Source: Polytrichum commune
Taxonomy: Eukaryota; Streptophyta; Polytrichopsida; Polytrichales; Polytrichaceae
Length of the DNA stretch: 64,000 bases
Assembly: GCA_950295325.1 (NCBI GenBank)
Contig: OX485808.1
Span: 31,826,527-31,890,526 of the forward strand
Direction of reading: 5' to 3'
This document shows, piece by piece, positions 39,604 to 50,455 of this stretch; position 1 is the stretch's first letter; each line of letters begins with the position of its first letter. Under the pieces are notes generated by a model. It ran no database searches and had not been told where the DNA came from. It saw only the letters and a program-made list of their open reading frames with translations. The position numbers were made by a program, and so were the translations under genes.

Positions 39604-39719
39604 GAAAGAAGAAAAAAGAAAAATTACGCCCGTACATTGTACCGGCATGAATGTAAGCCCGTTATCCAAATGCTTAACGCGGTGAACAGTGTTAAAGCAT
39701 GAGGGGTTATGCCTCTTTT
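39604..39719 (-). repeat. tRNA-like SINE, copy 3
   Basis: On the minus strand: AAAGAGGCATAACCCC, GGGCTTACATTCATGCCGG, GGGCGTAA, then a T/C-rich tail. An 11 bp target duplication, CTCTATTCAAA, lies at 39593-39603 and 39720-39730. The insert is 116 bp. Confidence 0.82.
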
Positions 39720-40029
39720 CTCTATTCAAAACTAATAATCAAGTTGATGGAAAAATTATTTATAAACACCTATTGTTGCTTCCACAATCAAATATACAAA
39801 ACCACTAATGTGACAAGCACCCAAAAGGAGGTAAGGCAATGTGAAACACACAAAACGAATGCGGAAAGGAGGAGTTTTGAGCACCTTTACAATTTCAACA
39901 AACTATTTTGTTGGCCTTTGCTACAAGACCTAACTTCTAAGTCACCTAATGCCTTCAATCACCACATGCATCAACCACCCACATCAACCATCCGAATCCC
40001 CTTTTACTAGCCTCCATAAAGAACTGCGT

Positions 40030-40298
40030 CATGTTCCTCTTGCAACTCTAAGCAAGAAGAGGCCTTGTTCTCAACTCAACAACCCCTTCCAAAACCTCAA
40101 TACTGCCTCTTCCATACATGCATGGATAAGATAAAGAGATAAGAAATTTATTCATCCTAGTTTCATCTAATATTAAATACTCATCCTATAAAGTCTAGTG
40201 ACACTACCATACAAGTACAACTGTTGTATATATTCTAGAGGTCCTTCATACATGTACATAACTACGAGCTATAATTTATGTAGCATATGTATACGTAT
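40030..40298 (+). repeat. Family K repeat, copy 2
   Basis: Direct copy of 1485-1775, about 85% alike by eye. It is cut at its right end by the H element at 40299. Confidence 0.65.
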
Positions 40299-40758
40299 GG
40301 TATTTAGTGTCATGCACACTATATGTGAAGGACCTAAACTAGATGCCTATTTGTCAACATAAGTAACTCTTTTGAATGAACTTTACTTAAATTTGACATT
40401 TAGTAATGAAGTACGCGAGTTGATAGTTTTCCAATTAGAATGCAAGGGGAGGATATTATTCAACTTACTAATGGCAAGTTTCACGTGGTTACATTCTAGT
40501 ATGCAAGAGGAATATATCCTCGAGCATGCTGATGGCAAATGTCAATTGTGTACACTTTGGTCAGCTTATAGACCATTGTGTAACAGAGGCATACACCTTG
40601 TAACATTATTGAACGTACTCATGCCAATATATTAGTCGGTGCACTTGAACACCAAGTGTCATGAGGTGACACTAATGTTGATGTTATGGATCATTAGTCT
40701 AACCTAGCATACACCTCAAATTAGGATAACTGACACTATTACGCATGTGACATTGAAT
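40299..40758 (-). mobile_element. Family H element, inserted at the edge of a K repeat
   Basis: Same sequence order as 49041-49568, inverted. Begins TATTTAGTGTCATGCACAC and ends GTGACATTGAATA. Contains the subrepeated CAAGGGGAGGATATTATTC and CAAGAGGAATATATCCTCG blocks. The K repeat ends exactly where it begins. Confidence 0.7.
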
Positions 40759-42471
40759 AGCATAAATGGTGTACTCCTAGAACTAAAAGCCCCCAACACT
40801 AGAGTCCAAAACACATTGCCACTCCACCTCCAAAACCACAACGCTACACATAAAGACTTTTTGAAACCGCAAACAAATGTGTGCTCAATAATGTTGTTAG
40901 ATCTCCCTCAAATTGAGGAGTTTAAAAAATAGACTTTATTAATTGATATACAAGTATGACTTTGGTTTTTCTCCATCCTCTAAAGGTAAGAATATGAACC
41001 TTCCCCCATACATAACTCCAATTAGTATGTATCAATATGTCATCCTAATGTTTGCACCTTTGCGTTGGTGTATACCAAAGCCAAAAGGTGCACAATAACA
41101 AAAACATTGTGATGCTAATATTTGAGATGTAATGTAGTAATGATCCTTGTCCATTGATTAGTAACTATAGAATTGAATACAAGTTTTTTTTTTGACATAA
41201 ATTGAAAATTCAATTGCAAGAAAGTAACCAAAACACAACCAACACGAGCAAATCAGCGCAACCCGAATGGAAATTAAGAAATAACGCTCGTTTGAGGTCT
41301 AACCTTCCAAGTGACAGCTAAGTTGCTTTTAGAATCGAATATATGAACACATGGGAAATCTTGAGGCCATGGGGGGTGAAATCTTGACATTTTCAACCTT
41401 AAACGTAGGAGCAATGAAATTAAATGCACTGCTTTCTTTCTTTTCTTTATTGGACATGTTCTTTCTTTCAACATGCTCTCGAAAATTTGAACTTACAAAT
41501 TGAGATTTTCAAATCAAAAGTATTGCAATCTAAATAGAATTGAGCATTGCGTCACTCGAGGAGGGAACGCCATGCTCCTTTGATATTGAGAATATAATCT
41601 TACGAGGTGTTCAGAATGTGCATACCTCAAAATATGTTTTTGCTTGATTTTTGGCACAAATTGAAAAAAATTAATTGTAAAAACGGAACCAAAATACAAT
41701 CACCTTAGGAGAACCAGCGCAAACCGAGGTGACGCGTACCTCAAAATATGAAGTGGTTTACCTAGAAGAATAATGGAAGAAAAAGCATTGATATACATCA
41801 TATTTCAATATTCCAAAGCGAATAAGAATTTGGTCACATTTAATTTGTAATATTTATGGTTGGTGAGCACATTCACTTCTAGGCTATTGCATATTGTACC
41901 CTATACACCCACCTCTAGTCACATTTAGAATGGAATGGAATGGGTCAAAATAAGGTAAGGTTGCTATCGTCACCACAATTTAACCATTAGTTCAACAATC
42001 TCGATATTTCAATGAAACAAATGGCCCTCATAAATGGTGTTGGTAATAAGGGATCATTTTCTTGGACAAAAAATGTTGGCCCTTTTGGGGAGGACACATT
42101 TTGACTTGTAGTCATGGCAGGCAAACTCAACAATAAAGATTTATTTTATTTTTTATTTTTTATTTTTTATTTTTTAAAACTTGTGATTTGTAGGAATCAT
42201 CATGGTACTTGTGAAAATATCACATGACACGTAAAAATGTCATAGAATGCCGTTTTCTCAAATAAAAGGAAGGGTGGCTTGAATTGGTCTTTGAAGGCAA
42301 CTTTTGCCTACTCCACTTGGATGTATTTACAAGATACTAGTAACATTTGCAAGTGATAATGAGGAAAGAGGACTCTTGAATAAAATATGACAATGCTTGA
42401 AAATTTGTGAACGAAGCTAGGCATTTTAGATATGTAATGACACACATTTGAATGATAAAGAATTCCAATAT

Positions 42472-42503
42472 GTATATATGTATATATATATATATATATA
42501 TGA
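42472..42503. repeat. (AT)n microsatellite
   Basis: TATATATG variant followed by an uninterrupted AT tract. Confidence 0.85.
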
Positions 42504-42827
42504 CAACATTTTAAAGAATTCACTTGTATAATGCACTTTTTTGTTGTTGTTACTTCAAACACTCTAGATAGCAATCAAAACATAACATTCATCATATAAA
42601 AATAACATCTTCTTTAGTCTATCAACTTGTAACATAGGTGCCCATACAAAATTAATTTGAAATTGTAAATTTTTTCAAAGTTCAAGTGCACTTCACAAGA
42701 CTAGAAATTGAGTCGGCCTTGAAAAAAAATGTCACATATGAATGTGACATTTTGACAAGCACTATGTTAAATTTCACGTCAACATTTGTCACATTTGCGA
42801 AGGGCACATTAAGATCCCATGGGGGAA

Positions 42828-42845
42828 GGGGGGGGGGGGGGGGGG
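42828..42845 (+). repeat. 18-base G run
   Basis: Longest of several G runs; others are at 7361-7373, 20675-20691, 30330-30340, 31790-31805, 48012-48025, 48636-48648 and 53457-53471, with a C run at 39477-39488. Confidence 0.85.
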
Positions 42846-42929
42846 TGTAAAATATACTTAACTTGTATACATCTTGGAAAAATCTAGACCGTTGGATCCA
42901 GTCAACTTTCAGGTTTATTCTGTTGATAG

Positions 42930-43125
42930 CTTTCATTTCTCTTTGTATGGCACTTGAATTTTTTTTGGAACTTAAGTTTCATTTCCCAAGGTTAGGTTGT
43001 CTTTGCTCTTTGCTATTTTTTTTTGCAATGTTAGGATTTCATTGCTCTTTGTCTGGCACTTAAGTTTTTTTTACTCTATGTCTCAAGATTATGTTCTCTT
43101 TATTATTATTTTTTCAATATTTATA
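42930..43125 (+). repeat. T-rich tandem duplication, about 105 bp unit
   Basis: TTTCATTTCTCTTTGTATGGC then ACTTGAATTTTTTTT near 42934 recurs as TTTCATTGCTCTTTGTCTGGC then ACTTAAGTTTTTTTT near 43038. It lies between an 18-G run (42828-42845) and the tandem array at 43.1 kb. Confidence 0.6.
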
Positions 43126-43129
43126 TCTC

Positions 43130-44430
43130 TCATCCACACTCGTTTGTTGCTATCATCTCTCTACACTACAGAACGTGGTCGTACCATTGATTTCCCTCCA
43201 CTAGATGGTTTGATGATATGATAAAATATAATTCATAGATTTCATAACCAATGGCAAGACCCCACACTTCTTAAAGTACAAAGCAAATGTAACCTTTTGT
43301 GTTGAGATGGTAATACAAATCCTTACAAAGACTCTTCAAATGGTAAAGTAATCCAATTTCTTTCCTTTGAAGGTAGAAGGGTCCCATTCACGAACAAGAA
43401 AAAACTTGCCTAGGGGTGAAGCGTCTATATTTCACACCAACTTTATATCGCCATCGTCTCCCACCATATTTGAACATAACCTTGTGTTGAGACGATGACA
43501 TTATTCTTTACAAATACTCATCAAATTCAACATTGAAAATAACTTTGATGGTACGGTAACCCAAACTTCTTCCCTTTAGATGAAGAAGGTTAACACTCTC
43601 GAGCAAGAAAAGTTGGCCTTGGGGGTGAAGCGTCTTGTGTTCATCTCCCATTCTTGCCAACATCCTAGCAAATGTAATCACACCATGAAGTGAGGATACA
43701 AATACTTCTCAAACCCAATTTTGAAATAAAATTTGATGGTAAGGCAATCCAATTCCTTTACTTTGAAACTAATCGAACCCCATTCTTGGGCAAAAAGTAC
43801 TTACCCCACACTGAAACATCTCTCAATCACATCAAATCTTGTTGGCATCGTCTCTTTTGAGAAAATTCAGTCTTGTGCTGAGATAATGACATAAAACTGT
43901 AGAAACAATCCGTAGATCTTAATGTTGAAAAAAACCTTGACAGTAAAACCATCCAACTTCTTTCCTCTAAATGAATAGAAGGACCCTTGCCCAAGAGCGA
44001 AGTGTCCACTACAAACAAATGAGACCTCGACAACTCATTTTGCATCGGTGAAATTTCTTACAAATCTACTACAATGATAAAAATTCAGATCGTTCGATGA
44101 CGCAAGACAACTTCCCCTAACGAAAACGAGTTTGGCTAAGTCGCGTCCTTGTAATGGTCTCTCATTCATGTCAACATTCCGTTGTCGCTATCCCTCTAGC
44201 AAATCGTAAATACAATCTTGTGCTAAGAGGGTTACAAATACCCTCACGAATACTCCTCACATCTAACATGGATTTTTTTTATAAAAAAAACACCTTAAAC
44301 TTGGAGGGTAAGATAATACAACTTCCTAGCTAAGTTTGAAGGTAAGTTAGAAGGGTCCACCGTCTCATTCTCCAACAAGGAAAAAAATCTTCACTTGTTG
44401 TATCATCATTGGCATGTAAGATAGTGTGAC
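43130..44430 (+). repeat. Degenerate tandem array, 190-210 bp unit, about six units
   Basis: Similar blocks recur: GCAAATGTAACC-like starts near 43283, 43472, 43668, 43859 and 44198; GGGGTGAAGCGTCT-like blocks near 43413, 43622, 43812 and 43995; CTTTCCTTTGAA, TCGAGCAAGAAAA and GGCATCGTCTC in each unit. No frame stays open across units, so I read it as non-coding satellite-like sequence. Origin unknown. Confidence 0.7.
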
Positions 44431-44809
44431 TAGTACCACAACAAACCCCACTACTTGTGTTGACCTTAGATAGTTGGGCGGCCTTTGTGTGGAGTCCTTC
44501 AGTTGGTGGGAGAGTCGACTTTCATGTCAAGGTGAAGAAGGGGATATTGGTGTGGCATTTGGTGTGATTGCTTGGACCCATATGATATGATATGATATGT
44601 ATGTACTTAACACTTAAAAGGACCAAGGGGCTCAATGTACGGCCCAAACACACAACTTCTACAAGCCTCATAAAATCTTTAAAATAGAATTTTCAATATT
44701 CATGGAATTGAAATTATATTTTCACATTATTTTATGTTGAGGGAAAAGTAAATATAATTTCATATGTGACATAAATGATCAAAATGTTAAGTTTGTATTT
44801 GCATCCAAG

Positions 44810-45064
44810 GGCGAGGATTAAAGAACAAACACTATAAAGACACGTGTCTCAAAGAGATTAGATTGTGTTACCATATTTTATGAATTATTCCACACTCGAT
44901 AGTGAACACAATTGGGAGGACCTATGTATTTAGTTAACATGCACTTCTGATAACCATAAGTAAAAAAAGGGAAGTCCGTTTTTTCGTTGATGCTTCATCA
45001 TAGGGTTGCTAATGCAACACACTTTTGCAGATGTGAATATGATAATAGAAGATAGAGGACAAGG
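44810..45064 (+). repeat. Family B repeat
   Basis: GAGGATTAAAGAACAAACAC, AAAGAGATTAGATTGTG, GAACACAATTGGGAGGACC, CTGATAACCATAAGTAAAAA. A G element abuts its right end. Confidence 0.6.
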
Positions 45065-45325
45065 AAAACAGAGAGAGGAAATAATTGTATACGTGAGCAT
45101 AGTACCTTTCATCCATCCAACATGAACTTGACCCCCTATAGATTTGTTGCCGATTCATCTCAAATGACATGTAGTACACTAATTCAGATTCTTTGAAGTT
45201 GATTCCAATGCCATACAATTTTTTTAAAACATAACCTCTAGGCTGCATACTATTTCATGACTTTTTATGTTGGATGAATGTCGAGAGGTACACTCGTATA
45301 GGATGATTGCCTCCCTCCAAGAAAA
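45065..45325. mobile_element. Family G MITE, abutting a B repeat
   Basis: TTTCATCCATCCAACATGAAC on the left and ATGTTGGATGAATGTCGAGAG on the right are inverted ends. The body (CCCCTATAG, GATTCATCTCAAATGACATG) matches the fragment at 17085-17215. Confidence 0.65.
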
Positions 45326-45361
45326 ACTACCCAAATAACACCCACTTACTTCCCCTTCCAC

Positions 45362-45620
45362 AAGTGCTCAATTTGCATTGGGTGTGCCGTCGTCATCTCC
45401 GGATTTGGAGTCGAAGAAGAAAGTAGGAATCTCCGATCTTTTTGCTAGAGCTTCTTCTTCTTCTACTTCTTCTTCTTCTTTGGGCTTTAGAAGGCTGTTG
45501 CCTTCAATAACGATTGGTGATCCAAAGTTGTACCTAAGTAGGTGGCACACCTTACGACTTGAAAGATGTGCCTCCACGTTTTCAAACCGACTCTCGAAAT
45601 CAATACAAGTGTAATAGTAA
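45362..45620. other. Exon-like open stretch of unknown origin
   Basis: Both strands are open for 78-87 codons, with higher G+C than the flanks and a (TTC)n run that would read as a glutamate stretch on the minus strand (KPKEEEEVEEEEALAKRSEIP) or serines on the plus strand. I recognise no domain. It could be a captured gene fragment or chance; the tandem TTC run inflates the open frames. Confidence 0.25.
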
Positions 45621-46083
45621 TTTTGATTCACACAAACACTAGAAGGATAAGAGTTTTTGGTAATTGACCTTCGTCATTGGAAAATCTATAAATTCATCAC
45701 TATGGTAGATTTGTATTTTTTTAAGGGGTGCATGATGGTTGTCGAGGACACATATGCTAATAGTGAAGACTTTATTAAGACAATGCTATGTTCATCCTTT
45801 TGCAAGAGGGGAAGCCTACATTCACTAAATTGGTTGTCAATGTTTTATTCATTAACTTGGACAAATGAAGTTGGCGGAGTGTATGAGATTCAATTCAAAG
45901 AGGTTCTACCATGGTCTAGGTATTATTCTTGGGTTCATGGATTTTGATTGCTTGGAATGGGGTCCCTTAGCCGGGGTTGAACGATGTTATGTAGTCAATA
46001 CATCAATATAGATTGCTTATAACAACATTTCATTATCGTGTTGCATAACAACACTAAGTAGCTAGATGATGGTCTCTTCCAAA

Positions 46084-47200
46084 GGGGGTACGTTAAAGTA
46101 CCCCCAACGAACTTATAGGGGAGGCAGATTCGGGCAGGGGCAGCCACCCGCCCAAAATTTTTAAATTTTCTGGATTCGACCAAAAACTGCTGCATGTCCG
46201 CCCGACTTCAAAAAAACCATTGCCCTTGCATTCTTGAAGACTACTTATCCACAAATCCCATATTGAGTGCATTTCACCTTCAAGGTCCAAAATCCAATAT
46301 ATATGTTCACTTCCATTGAGTAAATAAGCGATTGACTGGGATTTCATTTTCAAAATGAAATCGCCAATAAAACATGTAAATGACTAAGAAGTCAAAAATA
46401 TTATAAAACCCTCATTAGCATTGAGGTTATGATTTTTGTGACTTGCCATTGCAAGGGTCTTTGTCATTCTAAAATGGAACTAAAATGAGTGGTTTAAATT
46501 TAGTATGTTAAATATTATAATCTTTTAGTTAATACCTTCTACTTTCACAAAGTTTCCATACACATTTAAACTAATTAAGTGTGATTGAATGTAATTAAGT
46601 CTAGTTAATTCTGATTAATCCTAATTAAGACCAATTAAATAAAAAATTATGCTTACCAAATTAATTAAGCCTTATTAATGATAAAATAGACTTACTGGAA
46701 TTAATCACACTTAATTAATTTAAATGCATATGAATACTTTGTGAAAGTAGAAGGTATTAACTCGACTATAATACTGAACATACTGAAAATAAAGCTGCAA
46801 ATTTTAGTTCCATTTTAATGAAAAAGACCCTTGCAATGGCAAGTCACAAAAATCATAACCTCAGTGCTAATGAGGGTTTTATGATATTTTTGACTTCCTA
46901 GTTAATTACATGCTTTATTGGCGATTTCATTTTGAAAATGAAATCCCAGTCAATCGCTTATTTACTCAATGGAAGTGAACATATATATTGGATTTTGGAC
47001 CTTGAAGGTGAAATGCACTCAATATGGGATTTGTGGATAAGTGGTCTTCAAGAATGCAAGGGCAATGGTTTTGTTGAAGTCGGGCGGACGGGCAACAGTT
47101 TTCGGTCGGATCCAGAAAATTTAAAATTTTTGGGCGGGCGGCTGCCCCTGCCCGAATCTGCCTCCCATGTAAGTTCGTTGGGGGTACTTTAATGTCCCCC
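46084..47200. mobile_element. Foldback element FB-1, MULE-like, long terminal inverted repeats
   Basis: Two arms of about 525 bp (46084-46610 and about 46690-47200) are near-perfect reverse complements around an AT-rich loop rich in TTAATTA. The direct repeat CTTCCAAA(G) flanks it at 46076-46084 and 47201-47209, an 8-9 bp target duplication as left by Mutator-like or hAT transposases. Each end is itself a small palindrome, with GGGGTAC..TTAAAGTACCCCC on the left. Each arm keeps the same 86-residue open frame (46353-46093 minus, 46932-47192 plus), which follows from the duplication and is not good evidence of a gene. No transposase is present, so it is non-autonomous. Confidence 0.88.
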
Positions 47201-47222
47201 CTTCCAAAGAAAGATGTTGTAA

Positions 47223-47504
47223 TTAAATAGTTGATAACCTATAGTTGCTTGTTGAAAATTCTATAATTGATAGCTCCTCATAAACATGGAATCCCGGAAT
47301 TAAAGGAGAATCACGCTTGCTCAATACGTGGTCACACGGGACACAACCAAGGAGCTGAGTAATGTGAAGTGTATGACTTCCACATAAGTATGTGTCAATT
47401 GCACTAATTGTAAATGCTCCCCCCCCCCTCTTGTTATGACACTTGGTGCACTTTCCAATCCAATCATGACACCTCATATCTACATTCCTCTCAACAATCG
47501 TCAC
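47223..47504 (-). other. Open frame with CxxC pairs, unknown
   Basis: 93 codons directly beside FB-1, containing CTKCHNKRGGG and GCVPCDH. The paired cysteines could suggest a decayed zinc-binding segment of a transposase, but no family is recognisable. Confidence 0.2.
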
Positions 47505-47865
47505 ATGGAAAAGTCATCACAATCCGGCGGATGAAACAATATCGCAATATGCAAGATAATTGCAAGACAATAATAATATTTTTCATATAGGATCGATTGT
47601 CATAACTTGATAACCGGTTGCTCATCCAACTAGGGGGCACCTTACAAAAAGTTCCTCGTCCTTTTCTCTTTATAGAAAGAAATGTTCATCCATAACTTCA
47701 ATTTTTCATTCATCCATAAACATGTCTCATGAACAACTTGAGTAGGTGGATGCCTTGCAGGTTGTGTAAGGTAGAGCAAGCTAAAACCAACACTGCAAAA
47801 TCTTGCACACTGGGTACATATTTATTTACGAGAACATTCATCACCTTAAAAAAAAAAAAAAAGAC

Positions 47866-47985
47866 GAAAAAGTTACACATGTATCCAGTTATCGGCGTGA
47901 ATGTGAGCCCATTAGCCTTATGTTGATCATGGTTATCCTTGATGCAACATAAGGTGTTATGCCTCCTTTTGAGAGGTGGGCTCTA
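47866..47985 (-). repeat. tRNA-like SINE, copy 4 (3' part of the composite)
   Basis: The minus strand reads AGCCCACCTCTCAAAAGGAGG, then CATAAC, ending GGGCTCACATTCACGCC and a T/C-rich tail. The second block resembles a Pol III B box (GGTTCRANTCC). It is the same family as 16494, 23543, 39604 and 52328. Confidence 0.75.
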
Positions 47986-48009
47986 GTAGTAAAATAGTTA
48001 TCTAAAGTA

Positions 48010-48735
48010 AAGGGGGGGGGGGGGGAAGGGGACGGGTGCTTGTTTTGTTGTCTAGTTTTCTTTTGTTTAGGACTAAGTATGTGAGGTACTTGATGGTGTT
48101 TTGGTGTATGTTTTTCATGAGGGTTTACTAGATTTTGGGATTTTGAGATTAGTGAGTTTTTTTCAATGAAGTGTTCGTGTATGGCTTCTCTTACCCCGGT
48201 TGTGATGGTGATGACGGGGTTTACTTTCCATCCGTTGTTTTGTACAATGTTAATTAGTGGGTCATATTTGGTGTGTTGTTGTTCGAGGGCTTGGTCGGGG
48301 AATCTTTCATGGCAATGTGTGAATTCTAAGAATTCGACTCAGTGTTTGGGGAGGGGGCATTGGTGTTGGTTTGGGGTTCTTATTATGCATAGGATGTCAT
48401 ATCTTAATTTTGCTTGGCATTGGCATGGTGTGGGGGTGTAAGTGCATTTGATGAGCAACCATTCTGGGATTATTGAGTCAAGTATTTTGTTGTTGAAGTT
48501 CCATGTGTTGATTAGTGCGAAGAACCTGATGAATTTGTTGGCTTGCAATGTTGTGGCATGATATTCTAAGGCTTTTTATGCGTGGGTTCTCACATGTTGA
48601 GAGGAGGTGGGGCCATGTGTCTATGTCGTTGTGGAGGGGGGGGGGGGGTGTTGTGTTGTTGGATGCCCTTCCTTTGTGTAGTATATCTTGGTTAAAGTCC
48701 CCGGTTAGGATGATTTGGTGTCTTGAGTGGTGGTT
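48010..48735 (-). pseudogene. LINE-type endonuclease (EEP) fragment, decayed
   Basis: The minus strand encodes IILTGDFNQDIL; GDFN lies at 48702-48691 and is the conserved asparagine motif of exonuclease-endonuclease-phosphatase nucleases that nick target DNA for LINEs. A frameshift near 48550-48480 leads to a frame reading NTWNFNNKILDSIIPEWLL, and further on LPKH, a TGA (48341-48339), then VEFLEFTHCHE and GWKVNPVITITTGVR. These resemble the linker between nuclease and reverse transcriptase in a group of algal and plant LINE-like elements I remember. The coding strand is C-rich, with two long C runs. Inactive: truncated, frameshifted and stopped. Confidence 0.65.
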
Positions 48736-48965
48736 CATTCATCACCTTAACATCAAACTCCTGGGCAGGTTTGGGATCACCTATAGTTACCAATAAACTT
48801 TGAGCACTTGTAAGCTTTGCACACGAGATTCAATCGAGGCTTACTTCACTCCCATTTCAATTGCTAAAGAGAAACATCTTAAACCCTCAAGAATCTAATA
48901 ACAACAAATGTACTCGTTGCTGAAAGTGACGGATTCAACACCATCTACATTAGTCCATATTTAGG

Positions 48966-49705
48966 ACGAGGAGACATTATCGCATATGAATGCACCTCTC
49001 ATCCATCCAACATACAATCTCAACCCCCTATAAGTTTATAATATTCAATGTCACATGCGTAATAGTGTCACTTACCCTATTTTGAGGCGCATGCTAGGTT
49101 ACATAAATGTTAACAACTGCATCATGAGTGTCACCTCATGACACTTGACGTTCAAGTGTGCTTACTAATGTCTTGGCATGAGCATGTTCAACAGTGTTAT
49201 GAGGTGCATGCCTATGTTACAAAATGATCCACAAGTCGACTAAAACGTACATGAATGGCACTTACCATTAGTATGCACGAGCTTAACTTCCTCTTGCACA
49301 CAAAACGTAAACACATGACACTTGCCATCAATACACTCAATAATATATTCCCCTTGCATACTAAATTGAAAGACTGTCATCTAAAGTATCCCAATGTGCT
49401 ATTCCAAATGTCATAATGCAAACATTTTTAAACTTCAAAAAATCACTTACGTTGAAGATTGAATCATACTGGCAATTTGCAAGTGTGACACGTTGAGACC
49501 TCCAAGCATCTAGTCTAGGCCCTTCGCAAATAATATACGTGACACTAAACACCATAAACAGTGTAAACCTATTCCAGAATCTTCAAAACTAAATCCAATG
49601 TCAAACCAACTTAAAAAATTCATCCTCAAAATACATATTCTTTCAGAAGCTTTACGTTGGATGAATGAGAGGTACACTCATATGCGATGATTCCCTCTCG
49701 CCCAC
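48966..49705. mobile_element. Family G MITE interrupted by a family H element
   Basis: The left end (ATCGCATATGAATGCACCTCT) and right end (GAGAGGTACACTCATATGCG) are inverted copies. Removing 49041-49568 restores a normal-length G element. Confidence 0.65.
49041..49568 (+). mobile_element. Family H element, nested in a G element
   Basis: About 525 bp, running CAATGTCACATGCGTAATAG to the minus-strand end GGTGTTTAGTGTCACG. Matches 40299-40758 over its length in opposite orientation. Inside are two direct subrepeats of about 60 bp (TGCAAGGGGAATATAT-type and TGCAAGAGGAAGTTAA-type on the minus strand). It splits a G element at 48966-49705. Confidence 0.7.
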
Positions 49706-49955
49706 ATATAAAGACCTCGAAATTACTCTTAAAAAAAAAAAAAACCCACAACAAAAAAAATGATGAAGAATTGGAATGACTACTAATACGATAAAAAGGA
49801 GGGACAATTATTGCAATCTCCATCACAAATCCCTGAGGTAGTGGCAGAGTACAGACAAAGCAAGCAAGTGAGCAAGCAAGCAATAAGCTTTACGTACCTC
49901 TAAGCTAGTTCTCAAGTGTACGAGGCCAAAAATCTGCCCATTCCATTCCATTGCC

Positions 49956-49988
49956 TGTTGTAGTTGTAGTTGTAGTTGTAGTTGTAGT
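49956..49988 (+). repeat. (GTAGTT)n microsatellite
   Basis: About five hexamer units running into GTAGTAGTGG. Confidence 0.8.
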
Positions 49989-50164
49989 AGTGGTGGCAGC
50001 ACCGCAATTGTGACTTTGCCTTTTTGTACTTGGAGTCGTCTCAGAGTCACACGTAGTGATGGGCAACCACTTGCTCCCTCATGCAACTTGAACTGGCGAG
50101 GCCGGCAAAATTTCGAGCACGTTCCCGAGAAAATAGTTTTTACATAAAAAGGTTTTCAAGTTAG

Positions 50165-50455
50165 TTTTCTTCGGTGATTCATCAATTGGATGTCCAACTA
50201 TATGTTTGATTGGTGTGTGGTTAGGTGAAAGGATCGAAGAACAAACATGAAAAAACTTGATGTAAGTGGATATGGTTGGGAGGAGTCTATGTATTCAGTT
50301 GAAGAATCAACAACATGCGGCGTAATTTTTTTTGAGGATCGTAATTGATTTAGGGACGGTTCGATTTTCGGTGTGATTTTTGTGTATGTTTTTGTCATAG
50401 GTTTTGACGATGTGATAAATATAAGACACGGAATAAGAAGAACGAGATGAATAGC
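50165..50455 (+). repeat. Family B repeat, diverged
   Basis: TGTTTGATTGGTGTGTGGTT, GGATCGAAGAACAAACATG, GGTTCGATTTTCGGTGTGATTT. Confidence 0.5.

Larger units (their letters stand above)
47850..48735 (-). mobile_element. Composite retroposon: LINE endonuclease fragment joined to a SINE
   Basis: An exact 15 bp direct repeat, CATTCATCACCTTAA, lies at 47835-47849 and 48736-48750 and marks one insertion. Reading the minus strand, the insert starts with a LINE endonuclease fragment (48735-48010), then a short linker, then a complete tRNA-like SINE (about 47985-47866) and a T-rich tail against the left repeat. No reverse transcriptase region lies between the two. The most economical reading is template switching during target-primed reverse transcription: synthesis began on SINE RNA and jumped to LINE RNA. 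A prior chimeric RNA, or an internally deleted LINE with a SINE-like 3' end, would also fit. Confidence 0.78.

Noticed and set aside
42863-43221. Small membrane-protein-like frames
   Set aside because: Hydrophobicity comes from T-rich tandem duplication; no family and no stable frame.
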